Positions 42,924 through 52,617 of a DNA stretch of 64,000 nucleotides are shown here, in pieces; position 1 is the first letter of the stretch; each line of letters begins with the position of its first letter. This DNA is from Fusarium oxysporum f. sp. lycopersici 4287 (taxonomy: Eukaryota; Ascomycota; Sordariomycetes; Hypocreales; Nectriaceae), in contig NC_030991.1 of NCBI RefSeq assembly GCF_000149955.1, forward strand, positions 1,123,633-1,187,632, in the 5' to 3' direction. A model generated the notes under the pieces. That model ran no database searches. It saw only the letters and a program-made list of their open reading frames with translations, and was not told the DNA's origin. A program made the translations under genes and the position numbers.

Positions 42924-44431
42924 ATGGTATGCAGTCAATTTATTCCGCGGCTGGGATGTCGTGTATTATCCCGTCCACTCTACCAAATTACGAGCAGCTT
43001 ATTGCCCGGGCGTGTGTATCCGCCTTTTACGAGAACTATGCTGACTAAGGCACGGGGAAACCAGGGCAAAGTTCTGATGGTCCTGTACCCTGTAAGCTGG
43101 TCCCAATCTTAGCACTTATTACGCGGTTTCTAAGCACAAGGCTGATCGTGGTGTTTCTGTTGTGTAATAGGGCGGCCATCACGCCAGGGATCAACCCGAG
43201 CTCCTCGGATGCGTTGAGAATGAGCTTGGTCTCCGAGAGTGGATTGAAGAACAGGGGCACACGCTTGTCAGCACTGCTGACAAAGATGGCGAGGCCTCCG
43301 AGTTTGACAAGCAGTTGGAAGATGCTGAGGTTATTGTTACTACTCCGTAAGCATGCCTTATTATGCCTCTTGAGAGGATCTCAGCTCAGCTGGCTCCAAT
43401 GAACAGATTCCACCCTGGATACCTGACCGCCGAGCGTCTGTCTAGAGCCAAGAATCTCCGGCTTGCAGTCACTGCTGGCATTGGATCTGACCACGTTGAC
43501 CTGGATGCTGCGAATAAGGCCAATGGAGGCATTACTGTCGCCGAAATCACAGGTTGCAACGTGGTGTCTGTTGCAGAGCATGTGGTTATGACTATGCTCG
43601 TCCTGATGAAGAACTTTGTCCCAGCTCATGACATGATCAGGGAGGGACGATGGGATGTTGCCGAGGTCACCAAGAATAACTACGATATCGAGGATAAGGT
43701 TGTGGGCACCGTTGGAGCTGGCCGTATCGGCGAACGAGTCCTGCGACGCCTGGCACCCTTTCATTGCAAGGAACTACTATACTTTGACTATCAGCCTCTC
43801 TCGTCTGAGGTTGAGAAGGACATCGGCTGCCGTCGTGTCGAGAGTCTTGAGGAGATGGTTTCTCGGTGTGATATTGTCAATATCGAGTGTCCTCTCTACG
43901 CCGAGACCCGGGGACTCTTTAACAAAGACATCATTGGCAAGATGAAGCCAGGTTTGTGATTTGATTTGTTACTGAACTTATTTTCTTAATGATGGGCATT
44001 AGAGCTAATATGATGCTACGATATATAGGCTCTTATCTTATTAATACCGCTCGTGGGGCTATCGTCAATGCTCAAGCTGCCTCGGATGCTCTGAAGAGCG
44101 GGCACATCCGGGGCATAGGGGGTGACGTGTGGTTCCCCCAACCGGCGCCAAAGGACAACCCTCTCCGATATGCTGAGCATCCTTGGGGTGGAGGGAATGC
44201 CTGGGTGCCTCATATGTCGGGAACATCTTTGGACGCACAGGTACGTTTTACTCGGGGAATCACAACCACGCTGTCTTGCTAACATTCTAGTAGAAGCGTT
44301 ATGCTGCTGGTGTGAAGACTGTATTAAGCGCTTATTTCTCGGGCCGTGAGGACTACCCACTGGAGGACTTGATCTGCCACAAGGGAGAATACGTCACCAA
44401 GGCCTACGGCCAGCGGCTCAAGAGGGTCTGA
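42924..44431 (+). CDS. FDH1: NAD-dependent formate dehydrogenase
   Basis: Five exons: 42924-43091, 43171-43346, 43407-43951, 44029-44240 and 44294-44431, encoding 412 residues. Introns of 79, 60, 77 and 53 bp have GTAAGC, GTAAGC, GTTTGT and GTACGT donors and branch sites such as GCTAAC. It oxidises formate to CO2 with NAD. Family blocks are clear: [42 protein letters not shown] (NAD binding), [26 protein letters not shown] and [12 protein letters not shown] with the catalytic His. The first ~45 residues are basic and hydroxylated and look like a mitochondrial presequence; Met at [10 protein letters not shown] is an alternative cytosolic start. IECPLYAET stands where relatives usually have INCPLHE. 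Divergent from the FNT transporter. Confidence 0.93.
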
Positions 44432-44793
44432 ACGCCATTCCCGTCCGATGTCATGTCATGTCATGTGTCGTTTTGAATACTTAATCTTTTTACTTGTATG
44501 TCATGGAGAACTTACATATGCTGATCCAAGTGTGCCGTAGTCAAATAGCTCAAGGCAGCCGAGATATGTCCATGATCTCGTATCGGTTCTCATTTCAACA
44601 CCATTTAGCTACTTGGATAGGGCCTGTAGACCGGCCCTCCTTAGCAGATACTTAATTTTGTATGCATTCACCACACAGATTGGGGTACCTTCCTTATGAT
44701 AGATAGTTACATGATTGCGACCGAACTATCCCCTCCAGATGCATCTCCAACCAACAACACCAAAATAACGTCGCAACAATCTAGGTAGATTGT
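44432..44793. other. 3' flank of FDH, nothing else recognised
   Basis: Includes a short TGTCATGTCATG direct repeat just after the stop codon. Confidence 0.5.
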
Positions 44794-44940
44794 GTTGAAC
44801 AGGCACTAGGTGTCCCGTGCAAGCATGGATACTTTAAGATTACAACCGAAATAGTAAAACCGTTAAGGGGCAGAATTCAAAAGAAGAAAAGATGAATATA
44901 CCAATCTGGATCAATGGACCGAATACACGTAATGTATGAC
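44794..44940. repeat. Solo copy of the 148-bp arm
   Basis: 147 bp matching the arm at 36604-36751 in the same orientation (GTTGAACAGG... to ..GAATACACGTAATGTATGAC), clearly more diverged. No partner arm nearby. Confidence 0.8.
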
Positions 44941-44984
44941 AGATGACAGGGGTGGTGTGGGGCACGGTACGGCCTAGAGGTCCT

Positions 44985-45172
44985 CGATAATTCAAGGGAT
45001 AGTTATCATTATATACTCCGCAACAGACTACATTATAGCCAGTAATTTCAGCGCCGGTAATAACTCTATTTGTCTTATTGACTGCACCTAAATCGACGTG
45101 GTCAGACCTAATACTAGCAGTGACTGCAAGTCGGAGGTTCTTGGCTTTAGATAAATGCTTGGCGGTTACAAA
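44985..45172 (-). pseudogene. Mutated fragment of the formate dehydrogenase gene
   Basis: The minus strand reads [20 protein letters not shown] then [20 protein letters not shown], matching the neighbouring FDH ([20 protein letters not shown], ..[12 protein letters not shown]). About 190 bp in inverse orientation to FDH. Differences are mostly C/T and G/A, as expected for RIP acting on a duplicate. Part of exon 3 only. Confidence 0.85.
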
Positions 45173-45189
45173 TCATCTGAAGCTATTGA

Positions 45190-45696
45190 GGCAGACAACC
45201 ACGAAATCTTTAAAATGAATTACCTCAGCCACTTCCTCGTTTCTTTGAATCCAAGTACGCGTAGATTGACGACGAGCTCGAGCATTTTCTTTAAATATAT
45301 TTGGCCTTCATAGGCTTCCATTTGTGCTTGTAGTGGAAGGAAAGGACACGCTGGAGTGTCTTCCATACGCGATCATTAACTGCAGACACAAGCGCATCCC
45401 AAGAAATCCGCCTGTCTTTGCGCATAAGACGCAAAATATCGCCTCTCTGTCTTATTAAGCGCCCAAGGCCGCCCTGAATGATTTTTATTTATGACGCTCC
45501 CTCTCGCTGCAAAAGTCTTCTCGACCATTGCGCATTTTGCCATTTTAGTCCATTCTGTACCTCTTCAACGATTTGCAGATACAAATTCTCTAGGATTGGA
45601 CATGATCTGGACGAATTGAGCTTGCTTTAATATGCAAGCGTAGTCGTGGCTATGTTCTTGTAGGAAGCGGGGTTTGTCGAAGGTGGGGGCAGACAT
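45190..45696 (-). pseudogene. Tc1/impala-like transposase N-terminal relic
   Basis: From ATG 45696 (MSAPTFDKPRF) with stops and shifts. Later frames read MAKCAMVEKTFAARGSV, SGRPWALNKTERR, ISWDALVSAVNDRVWKTLQR and VLSFHYKHKWKPM, the paired helix-turn-helix domains of Tc1-type transposases. The catalytic part is missing: the sequence passes into the FDH fragment at about 45172. Confidence 0.75.
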
Positions 45697-46340
45697 TGTT
45701 GAATACGCAGCTATATGATGGGGTGAGTGTATTAAGATGTGGAGCAGAATGTTGTGATGTTATTGATTATCAACCTGATGCTCTGATCAGTCTGTCAGGG
45801 AGGGGTTAGTTTAATTCTTCCTCTTTTTCCAGATATAAGAATAATATTAAGATAAAGGAACATAGACCCTATTCCTATTAGGTTAGTGATAGCACCCTGA
45901 TAAAAGAAATACATATTTTATAGGTCCCTGGATACTTTAATACTAGGTAGTAGAGAAATATTTAAAAAAAAGATAGAACAGAGATAGAAGGAAGAAAGGA
46001 CAAGCTCCTAGGGACTATATTAATCCTTAAGTATAAAAGTTAACCCTATTTTAAATAGACATCGACCCTACTCGCATATCCAACAATTCCCAGCCGCCAA
46101 TGTAACAGACATTAGTCCCATTATTGTATTTATACCTGCCTACCTATTTGATTAACTAGAGGTCTGGAAGCGCTACACGTTCCCCTAGGCGTTAAATGTA
46201 CACGCCAACCAACTAACCCCTCCGTAACTTGCGATGAATAAAATTGCTCTTGTTATTGCTCTTGTTTACCCTCACTTTCGCTGCCATTTTGTCGCAACTT
46301 CTCTGCCGCTTTATGGAGCAAGTATGGCGCGCACACTGCA
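45697..46340. other. AT-rich intergenic, nothing recognised
   Basis: A-rich purine tract around 45950-46010. No ORF of note. Confidence 0.5.
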
Positions 46341-46922
46341 TTATAACGACTTACGGTTGCCCCAAATTGGACAAGTGCACAGAAGGCGCCTAATGACTGC
46401 AAGCCCCAAACTAACTAGAATAACACAGCACTTTACCAAAGTTCTTCTCGAGCTCTTTTTACGGGTTCCACCCTCTTGCGACTTTATCTGGCGCAGGTAG
46501 TCTTGCTTAGCAGTAATAGCTTCTTCGAGGGTCGTGTGGTGATATAGAACGCAGTCATCGCGGTTTTGCACAGGTGGTGGAGCAATGACTTCACTGAGAT
46601 TCAAATACGACTCTGGGAAGTCGTACCCGTTCCTTGCCGCTGACGCTCGCCTTGCTATGGTTGATTCTTTGGAAGAGTTTGGCAAAATCCTCCGAGTATT
46701 GGCTCTGAAATCTCCCGACGTGCATTCGATGAAACAACCTGGACTTCCTAGCTCCGGCTCTGTTATTAGGGGTTTCTGCTTCGCTTCTGTTAGATCATGA
46801 CTCATAGCATGTTCAGAAACAGAGAAACGGCCGCTGACAGTCATGGTAAGTATCAGGTTTATCCAATGAAATTCATCCGAGTTAACCGGGCGGTAATTCA
46901 ATCGAGATCCTCGCGCTACCAC
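46341..46922 (-). pseudogene. Truncated FEX-like N-terminal relic, head to head with FEX
   Basis: The minus frame reads YDFPESYLNLSEVIAPPPVQ then LYHHTTLEEA. This parallels two segments of the FEX protein at 47301-49205 (YDLPEKYIHLGELNDPSPIE and YDVPDEYSNLNEAESPIPVE, the latter followed by VYCHHSLEERY). The frame ends after a hydrophobic stretch (VKCCVILVSLGLAVIRRLL) without any of the transport-domain signatures. Likely start codons are 46922 (not ATG) or ATG 46805. Either a decayed inverted duplicate of FEX or an unrelated protein with a shared tail motif; I favour the first. Confidence 0.5.
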
Positions 46923-47300
46923 GATTTGAATGAGAAAATCAAACGTGAATTAAAATGCGGTCGCAAAGGACAGGCGGCGAGCCTCCAGGTCAAATCGAAG
47001 GTCCGGCCCAAAAATAACAGTGCGTATAGCTGAGGACAAATCGCCTCCTCAAACGCCTTTTACGACAATATGATGACAGAGAAACCTTATGAGGTTCCTA
47101 CTGAATGGTGGTGGGATTCCTTGCAGCACCGCTTTCCCGATCTATCCGGTTACCTGGCGGCCAGAGTTTTCCCGTATCATACAGACCGAGGCGAGGCGCA
47201 CTAAATTAGCTCTCCGACACTCCCAGCTGATTTAGATTACGTAACTAGAATGAAATGATACCGCGATGGCTACATGAACACGCCCTGTTAGAGTGGCGAC
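46923..47300. other. Intergenic between FEX and its relic
   Basis: Presumed FEX promoter region. A shadow open stretch is present, without recognisable features. Confidence 0.45.
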
Positions 47301-49205
47301 ATGTCAAATTCAACGACCGTCCAACTTTACCGTCAATTTTACTCCCTGCAACTTGCTCCTCCTTTAGCCTCACAGAGCTCGGAAATTCCGCAGCCGTGGG
47401 AACAGCGGCATCTTGGCGCAACCAAAATGCACAATTCTTCAGTTGGCCGAGGCTCTGTACAGTGGCCTAGCATGATCAGTCGCAGTCCTGGCAGTCGCGG
47501 AGAGAGCCATGAATATGACCTGCCAGAAAAGTACATCCATCTCGGTGAACTGAACGATCCTTCTCCTATTGAAAGCACTGAAAACAGAGATGAAACTAGA
47601 CTTCCGGGAGGTTCTCGGCATAAAGTTGTCTTGAATCGCCCATGTCTTTCTACCAGCCGGAGGAGAGAAAACATTGGCGTCGGAAACTCCACGGACCTCG
47701 ATCCTGTTGCGCCGCACCCAGGACAGCGGAGGAGGCAATCACACACCCCAAGAAGTAGGAGCCACCATTCTGAGCCAACCACAGAACTCTATGATGTCCC
47801 CGATGAATATTCCAATTTAAACGAAGCGGAATCTCCTATACCTGTTGAGAATCCCGACGAAAGACCTGTTTACTGTCATCACAGCCTTGAGGAACGTTAT
47901 AATAGATCCAGTCGATCATCCATTTCGCGGCGAAACGAAGAATTGGGACTTCCCCCATCTCCCCCACTAGGAGGGCTAGACAAACGAGTGAAAGACCGGC
48001 TAAGGGGACACACTCGCCGAGTATCTCGAATATTCACGGAGTTGTACACCGTCTCGTACATCACCTTTCTTTCAATTTTGGGGACACTGGCAAGGCTAGG
48101 CCTGGAATCTTTGACGTTTTATACCGGGGCTCCTGTTACATTCGCAACTTTGTGGGTGAACTTTGCAGGAACTCTATTTTTGGGCCTCCTTTCGGAATCT
48201 TCGGCCGTTTTCAACGGGGAAACCTCTCCCGAAAAAGGCAAGGCAGACGCGGAAAACAGTGATGGTGTTTTGGAATCGAGCTCGCGTATAGATGACGAGA
48301 GCAACAGAGAAAGTGATACAGACATCCGGGCAACAGCGAGGAAGCCTCTTCCTCTATTTATTGGACTGTCAACGGGTTTCTGTGGCTCCCTCACTACGTT
48401 TTCATCATTCGTGCGCGACGTTTTCCTAGCTTTGTCAAACTCCCTGCCGGCGCCACAATACCACAGTGATGAATCTTCTAAGGACCTGGCCTCGCGGGGA
48501 GTCGGCATGAATATCATGGCGATGCTCGCCGTCATTCTCACAACCCTCTGCATGTGTCTTTCTGCGCTGAAGATTGGGGCTCACATCGCGATACTTCTCA
48601 ACCGACGTCATCTAGAGCTTCCATTTCGTCTGCGAGTTGTGTTGGACAGGTGCGCGCTCCTGCTCGGTTTCGGGACATGGCTGGGAGCCGTGCTCATGGC
48701 AGTGTTCCCACCGGATCGGCCCTCCAACGCAAGTGGTCATGACTCCCGGAAGCAGGAAACTTGGCGAGGACAAGGACTGTATGCCGTTGCCTTCGCTCCT
48801 CTGGGAAGTCTGCTACGTTTCTACATAAGTCTGAAGCTAAATTCACTCTGTCCTGCCTTTCCGCTCGGGACTTTTACCGTCAACATTGTCGGCACTGCCC
48901 TGCTGGGAATGGCTTGGGACCTTCAGCGAGCGCATCTTGGGCCAGGCGGGAGTGTCATCAGAGGATCAGAGGTTGGATGCCAATTATTACAGGGCGTCAT
49001 GGATGGCTTCTGCGGTTGCTTGACGACCGTGAGTACCTGGGTGGCTGAACTCAGTGGCCTTCACAGGCGGCATGCGTATACGTACGGCACAACCACAGTG
49101 GTTGTGTCCTTCGCCATTTTAGTGGTCATCATGGGAACTATGAAATGGACGGTTGAATGGAATGAACCAGTCTGTGACAGCATGACCTGGTCAATCAGCG
49201 GCTAA
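47301..49205 (+). CDS. FEX1: Fluoride exporter FEX (double CrcB-like)
   Basis: 634 residues, no intron, ATG 47301. FEX proteins are plasma-membrane fluoride channels built from two fused CrcB/Fluc domains. Domain 1 spans about residues 250-440 (SILGTLARLGL, LWVNFAGTLFLGLLSE, GLSTGFCGSLTTFSSFVRDV). Domain 2 spans about 470-630 (FAPLGSLLRFYIS, PLGTFTVNIVGTALLGM, GVMDGFCGCLTTVSTWVAEL). The G.CG.LTT.S motifs carry the fluoride-track residues. The N-terminal ~240 residues are a hydrophilic, Ser/Arg-rich tail with two YD.P..Y..L.E repeats (about 72 and 164). The full transport core looks intact. Its job is fluoride detoxification. A truncated relative lies upstream in opposite orientation. Confidence 0.93.
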   Translation: MSNSTTVQLYRQFYSLQLAPPLASQSSEIPQPWEQRHLGATKMHNSSVGRGSVQWPSMISRSPGSRGESHEYDLPEKYIHLGELNDPSPIESTENRDETRLPGGSRHKVVLNRPCLSTSRRRENIGVGNSTDLDPVAPHPGQRRRQSHTPRSRSHHSEPTTELYDVPDEYSNLNEAESPIPVENPDERPVYCHHSLEERYNRSSRSSISRRNEELGLPPSPPLGGLDKRVKDRLRGHTRRVSRIFTELYTVSYITFLSILGTLARLGLESLTFYTGAPVTFATLWVNFAGTLFLGLLSESSAVFNGETSPEKGKADAENSDGVLESSSRIDDESNRESDTDIRATARKPLPLFIGLSTGFCGSLTTFSSFVRDVFLALSNSLPAPQYHSDESSKDLASRGVGMNIMAMLAVILTTLCMCLSALKIGAHIAILLNRRHLELPFRLRVVLDRCALLLGFGTWLGAVLMAVFPPDRPSNASGHDSRKQETWRGQGLYAVAFAPLGSLLRFYISLKLNSLCPAFPLGTFTVNIVGTALLGMAWDLQRAHLGPGGSVIRGSEVGCQLLQGVMDGFCGCLTTVSTWVAELSGLHRRHAYTYGTTTVVVSFAILVVIMGTMKWTVEWNEPVCDSMTWSISG

Positions 49206-50409
49206 GTTAATTCGAAACTTTCGTATGGTTGGAGGTACTTGTGGTGTGTGGGCTTGTCAAGAGACAGAGAGAGGTGGCGTATCTCGGACAGGCCTAATGA
49301 AATGTCAGTGTAGGACACGCGGAACGCATCTCAAAGAACACGATGGTGGTTCGGGTGAATAATAGGTCACGAAATTGGCGACCTTGCTGACTGAACATCA
49401 AGATAACGTCTTCTTAATAAGATCTTGATTACAAGACAGGGCCTCGAGGAACGAAGGCTCGTCCTTTTCCTACCCCTCATCTTCACATGCCATTTATTGC
49501 TTAGGGTTTTCGTGATCATGTTGCTTTTTGGGTGTCCTGCATGATATAACCTCTGACTTGGGGCCTGCACTCGCGGGTTGCTGGTCTGCACAACTGGAAG
49601 ACCTTCCTTTTGGCTTGATCAAATGTGTGACCTCCTAATCTCTTGGATGAGACAGTTGCTAGCCATAGTATCCAATTCGACTCATTAACTAGTCTGCGCT
49701 AGAGATCACTGTCAGTGCCAATCAGACATAATCCAATCGGTTTCCTCTTCACGCAACAGCAGCCGGTGGCCACTAGCCAAACTCCATTTAACAACTTGAG
49801 ATCGTTTACTTCCTGCTCTAAATTGACAAAGCTGGCCTTCTTCCACATAATACTGAAACCAAAGAAGAGAATGTGACCACATGTCGCAATAGAAGAGTCG
49901 CTTAAAAGGCGTCGCCATGGATTTCCCTGATCAGGTCACACCCGGCCAAAGCCGATCGCGCTACAATTAAGACTGTACAAATTACCTCAATCGGCCATCC
50001 TTCAGGAACCAGTCTCACTTCGTGGACACGGGCTGGTTCATATGACTGGCACCCAAAAGATAGAGCAGGCCATCGCGGATATAAAATTAAGGTGTTACGA
50101 TGTTACAATGCATTGATTGGTTCCAGGGGCTGTATCAGAGGTGTTCTGTGATGGTTTGGGTTTTAAATAGGGAAACTAGTCTATACTAGGTTTATGTTTA
50201 CAGATTGAATAGGGCATTATACTAAGTAAATATTAGTTATTATATCTCTTAATAATTAAGTAATATAAATTAGGCTTATTAATATAAAGAAGTCTTATTA
50301 ATAGCTAGTAAGTTAAATTCTATTTGCTATTAATTAAATATATATATATATATAATAGGTAGCTTATAATATACTAAGCCTGGCTTATAGTAAGTTATAA
50401 GTCTATATT
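49206..50409. other. Intergenic, no supported gene
   Basis: 50170-50400 is very AT-rich with a TATATATATA run. ORF 49712-49918 is unsupported. Confidence 0.5.
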
Positions 50410-50668
50410 ATCCCTTTAAGTGCCACAGCCCTTAGGAAGGTCACTCGCCCCACTTAGCTTAGTTATGAGGTTAGTACGTGCAGGGTACCGGAAGTTCGTA
50501 AGAGATTTGACAAGTCTGTAAGGTAGCTCTTTGTAACAATCAAACTGCTGGGACTTTTACCATCATACAAGTTAGTATGTGTGGAAAAGTACCGTTAGTT
50601 TCATTTATCCTGATTGGCTCCATACCCCTGTCGTGACCCCGCCTAAGGGCTGTGGCACTCAAAGGGAT
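50410..50668. mobile_element. MITE, copy 2 (259 bp, piggyBac-type ends)
   Basis: Starts ATCCCTTTAAGTGCCACAGC and ends with the inverse ending AAGGGAT. Same interior as copy 1 at 35758-36017 with few differences. Confidence 0.85.
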
Positions 50669-50759
50669 AGAATATTCTAAGGTAAGGCATAAGTCACTTC
50701 GTGGTTAGTAGAAATACAGTAGGGTACACGTAACGTAAGCGCCATTGCCCGTTAGGTCG

Positions 50760-51486
50760 TAACATGCTCCAGGAAGATGTGGGGTGTCTCGCAGCTCCGC
50801 ACGGGAATGGCGAAGATCAACAGCTACCTCAACAAGATCGGGGCCGCAGAGTCGGACATGTGTGAATGTGGATGTGGACCAGAGACGATGGAGCATTTTC
50901 TGTTCCGATGCACAAGATGGGAAGCAGAGCGTGAAGCTATGCGTCGAGTAGGACAAAACATGATGGGCAACCTTTCCTTCTTTCTAGGTGGAAAGTCGGC
51001 GTCAGACGGAGCAAAGTGGAGACCTAACCTGGAGGCGGTGCAAGCGACAGTCAAATTTGCGATGGCGACAGGAAGATTGAGCCAGGAAGGAGTTTGAGAA
51101 GGAGAAAACAAATGACCACTAATATTAACATCACAGCTGATTACTAACAACAAACAGCCTCAAGTCGACAGACCATGCTTCAGCTGCTGAAGATAGGATG
51201 CTGAATACTTGGAGATGGTATTGGTTGGCCTTCAAGCAGGTCTGTCAAGCAGAGTCAAGCAAACGGGGCTAGAAAAGTAAGAACAGGAAGAGCAGTAGGG
51301 CTTTCTTTTGTGTAGAATGGACGAAAAGCGGGGAATACGTGAATAGCTTAGCGTAGCCACAGGCCCTATGAGGTCCGTTCTCCCGGGCGTAATAAATACT
51401 ACTACTACTACTACCAGTAGGGGACTTTCGGGGCCGATGGCCCCCCGGACGAAAAATACACATAACATACATAACATAACATAACA
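50760..51486 (+). mobile_element. 5'-truncated LINE, 3' end with C-terminal ORF2 fragment
   Basis: The frame 50777-51097 reads QLRTGMAKINSYLNKIGAAE then DMCECGCGPETMEHFLFRC, the post-RNase-H zinc knuckle of Tad-type LINEs, and ends at SQEGV. About 390 bp of 3' UTR follow, then the hairpin GGGGCC-GAT-GGCCCC (51430-51444) and a CATAA-rich tail to 51486. The ORF2 end differs from LINE 1 and LINE 2, so it is another subfamily that shares their 3' terminal module. Confidence 0.85.
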
Positions 51487-52617
51487 GGTAATCTGGTTTT
51501 CACTTAAGTCGTTCTGCCACCCTAGTGGCCCATTATTAAATAAGTCTGTTTTTCCTTCCTGCTGAAACACTGTCTCTTTCGTCGCCACTGGCTGCTGGGT
51601 CATTCGAACCTCGGACTATTGACAAATATGTCAGTTGGAGGCTCGCGTCCGGCCATTCATCCGCAATGCACCTACTTTACTGCTTATACCGTCTATTTCT
51701 GCTTTAGAGAGATTAAGGGCTACACTGCGGATAAGCCATTTGTAAAGAAATAGAGAGAGTCAAAATAACCACAAGGTCCCAGATTTCTAGCATAAAGGAA
51801 AACATACCAGTTTTGTTCCTTGATTGAGTGCCACGTTCTAACTGTTTGGTAGTATCAGGCACCGATTCTGACTTTGACGATTGTAGAGCGGGCCGTTGAA
51901 AGTGCTTAGAGCTTTTTATAGGCTCCTGAACGCCCCAGCCACCAGGTATTCCGTCATTTCGAGATATACTGCTTCTGACTCGACGCGCTGTGAGCTCATT
52001 CTCATTTTACTGCTCCATCGACGTCAATTGCATTCGGAATTGTTGCAGCGCCTCATTGCTTCTACCCCAAGCTTGGGAACCCAAGATGCAGGGCGTTATG
52101 CTACTAACGCCCTTTTCTTCAGAATTACAGAGTGTGTTGCGTGTTGCACTGTCAGGAGTGTTATGCAGTAGTGAGGGACTGTAGGCCTGCGACAGGCTAG
52201 CACTCCACCTTGGCCAGTTTTGTTTCTATATCACATTAGCTACGTTAGGAGGAATGCATGTTCTAAAGGCAATACCTGCACATAACCGGCATATTGATTT
52301 TCTTTAATCCTCGCATCCTCGTTCTTTTGAGCGTTGAAGATGGCCCAGAACAGACAGAACCATTCATGAAGAAAACAGCTATCTGGCGATGGATTGGGAA
52401 TATTGGGAGCTGGAAGAAGATTTGGGCGCGCGGAGTCCAAGCGGGTGTCAGTGGTCTTATTACAGAGGGCATTCTTTACCCTGCAGCGTTTGCCGTTGCG
52501 AACACTGTCAGGGCTATGCCCTTGAACACTGACGCCGGAGTCGGCCTTGAGAATGGATTCTGCACATTGAAACATTTCATTATGGAGGAAATACTGGTAG
52601 ATGTAGGTATTGAGTTG
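51487..52617. other. Intergenic, no supported gene
   Basis: Short ORFs on both strands around 51896-52630 without recognisable features. Confidence 0.45.
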
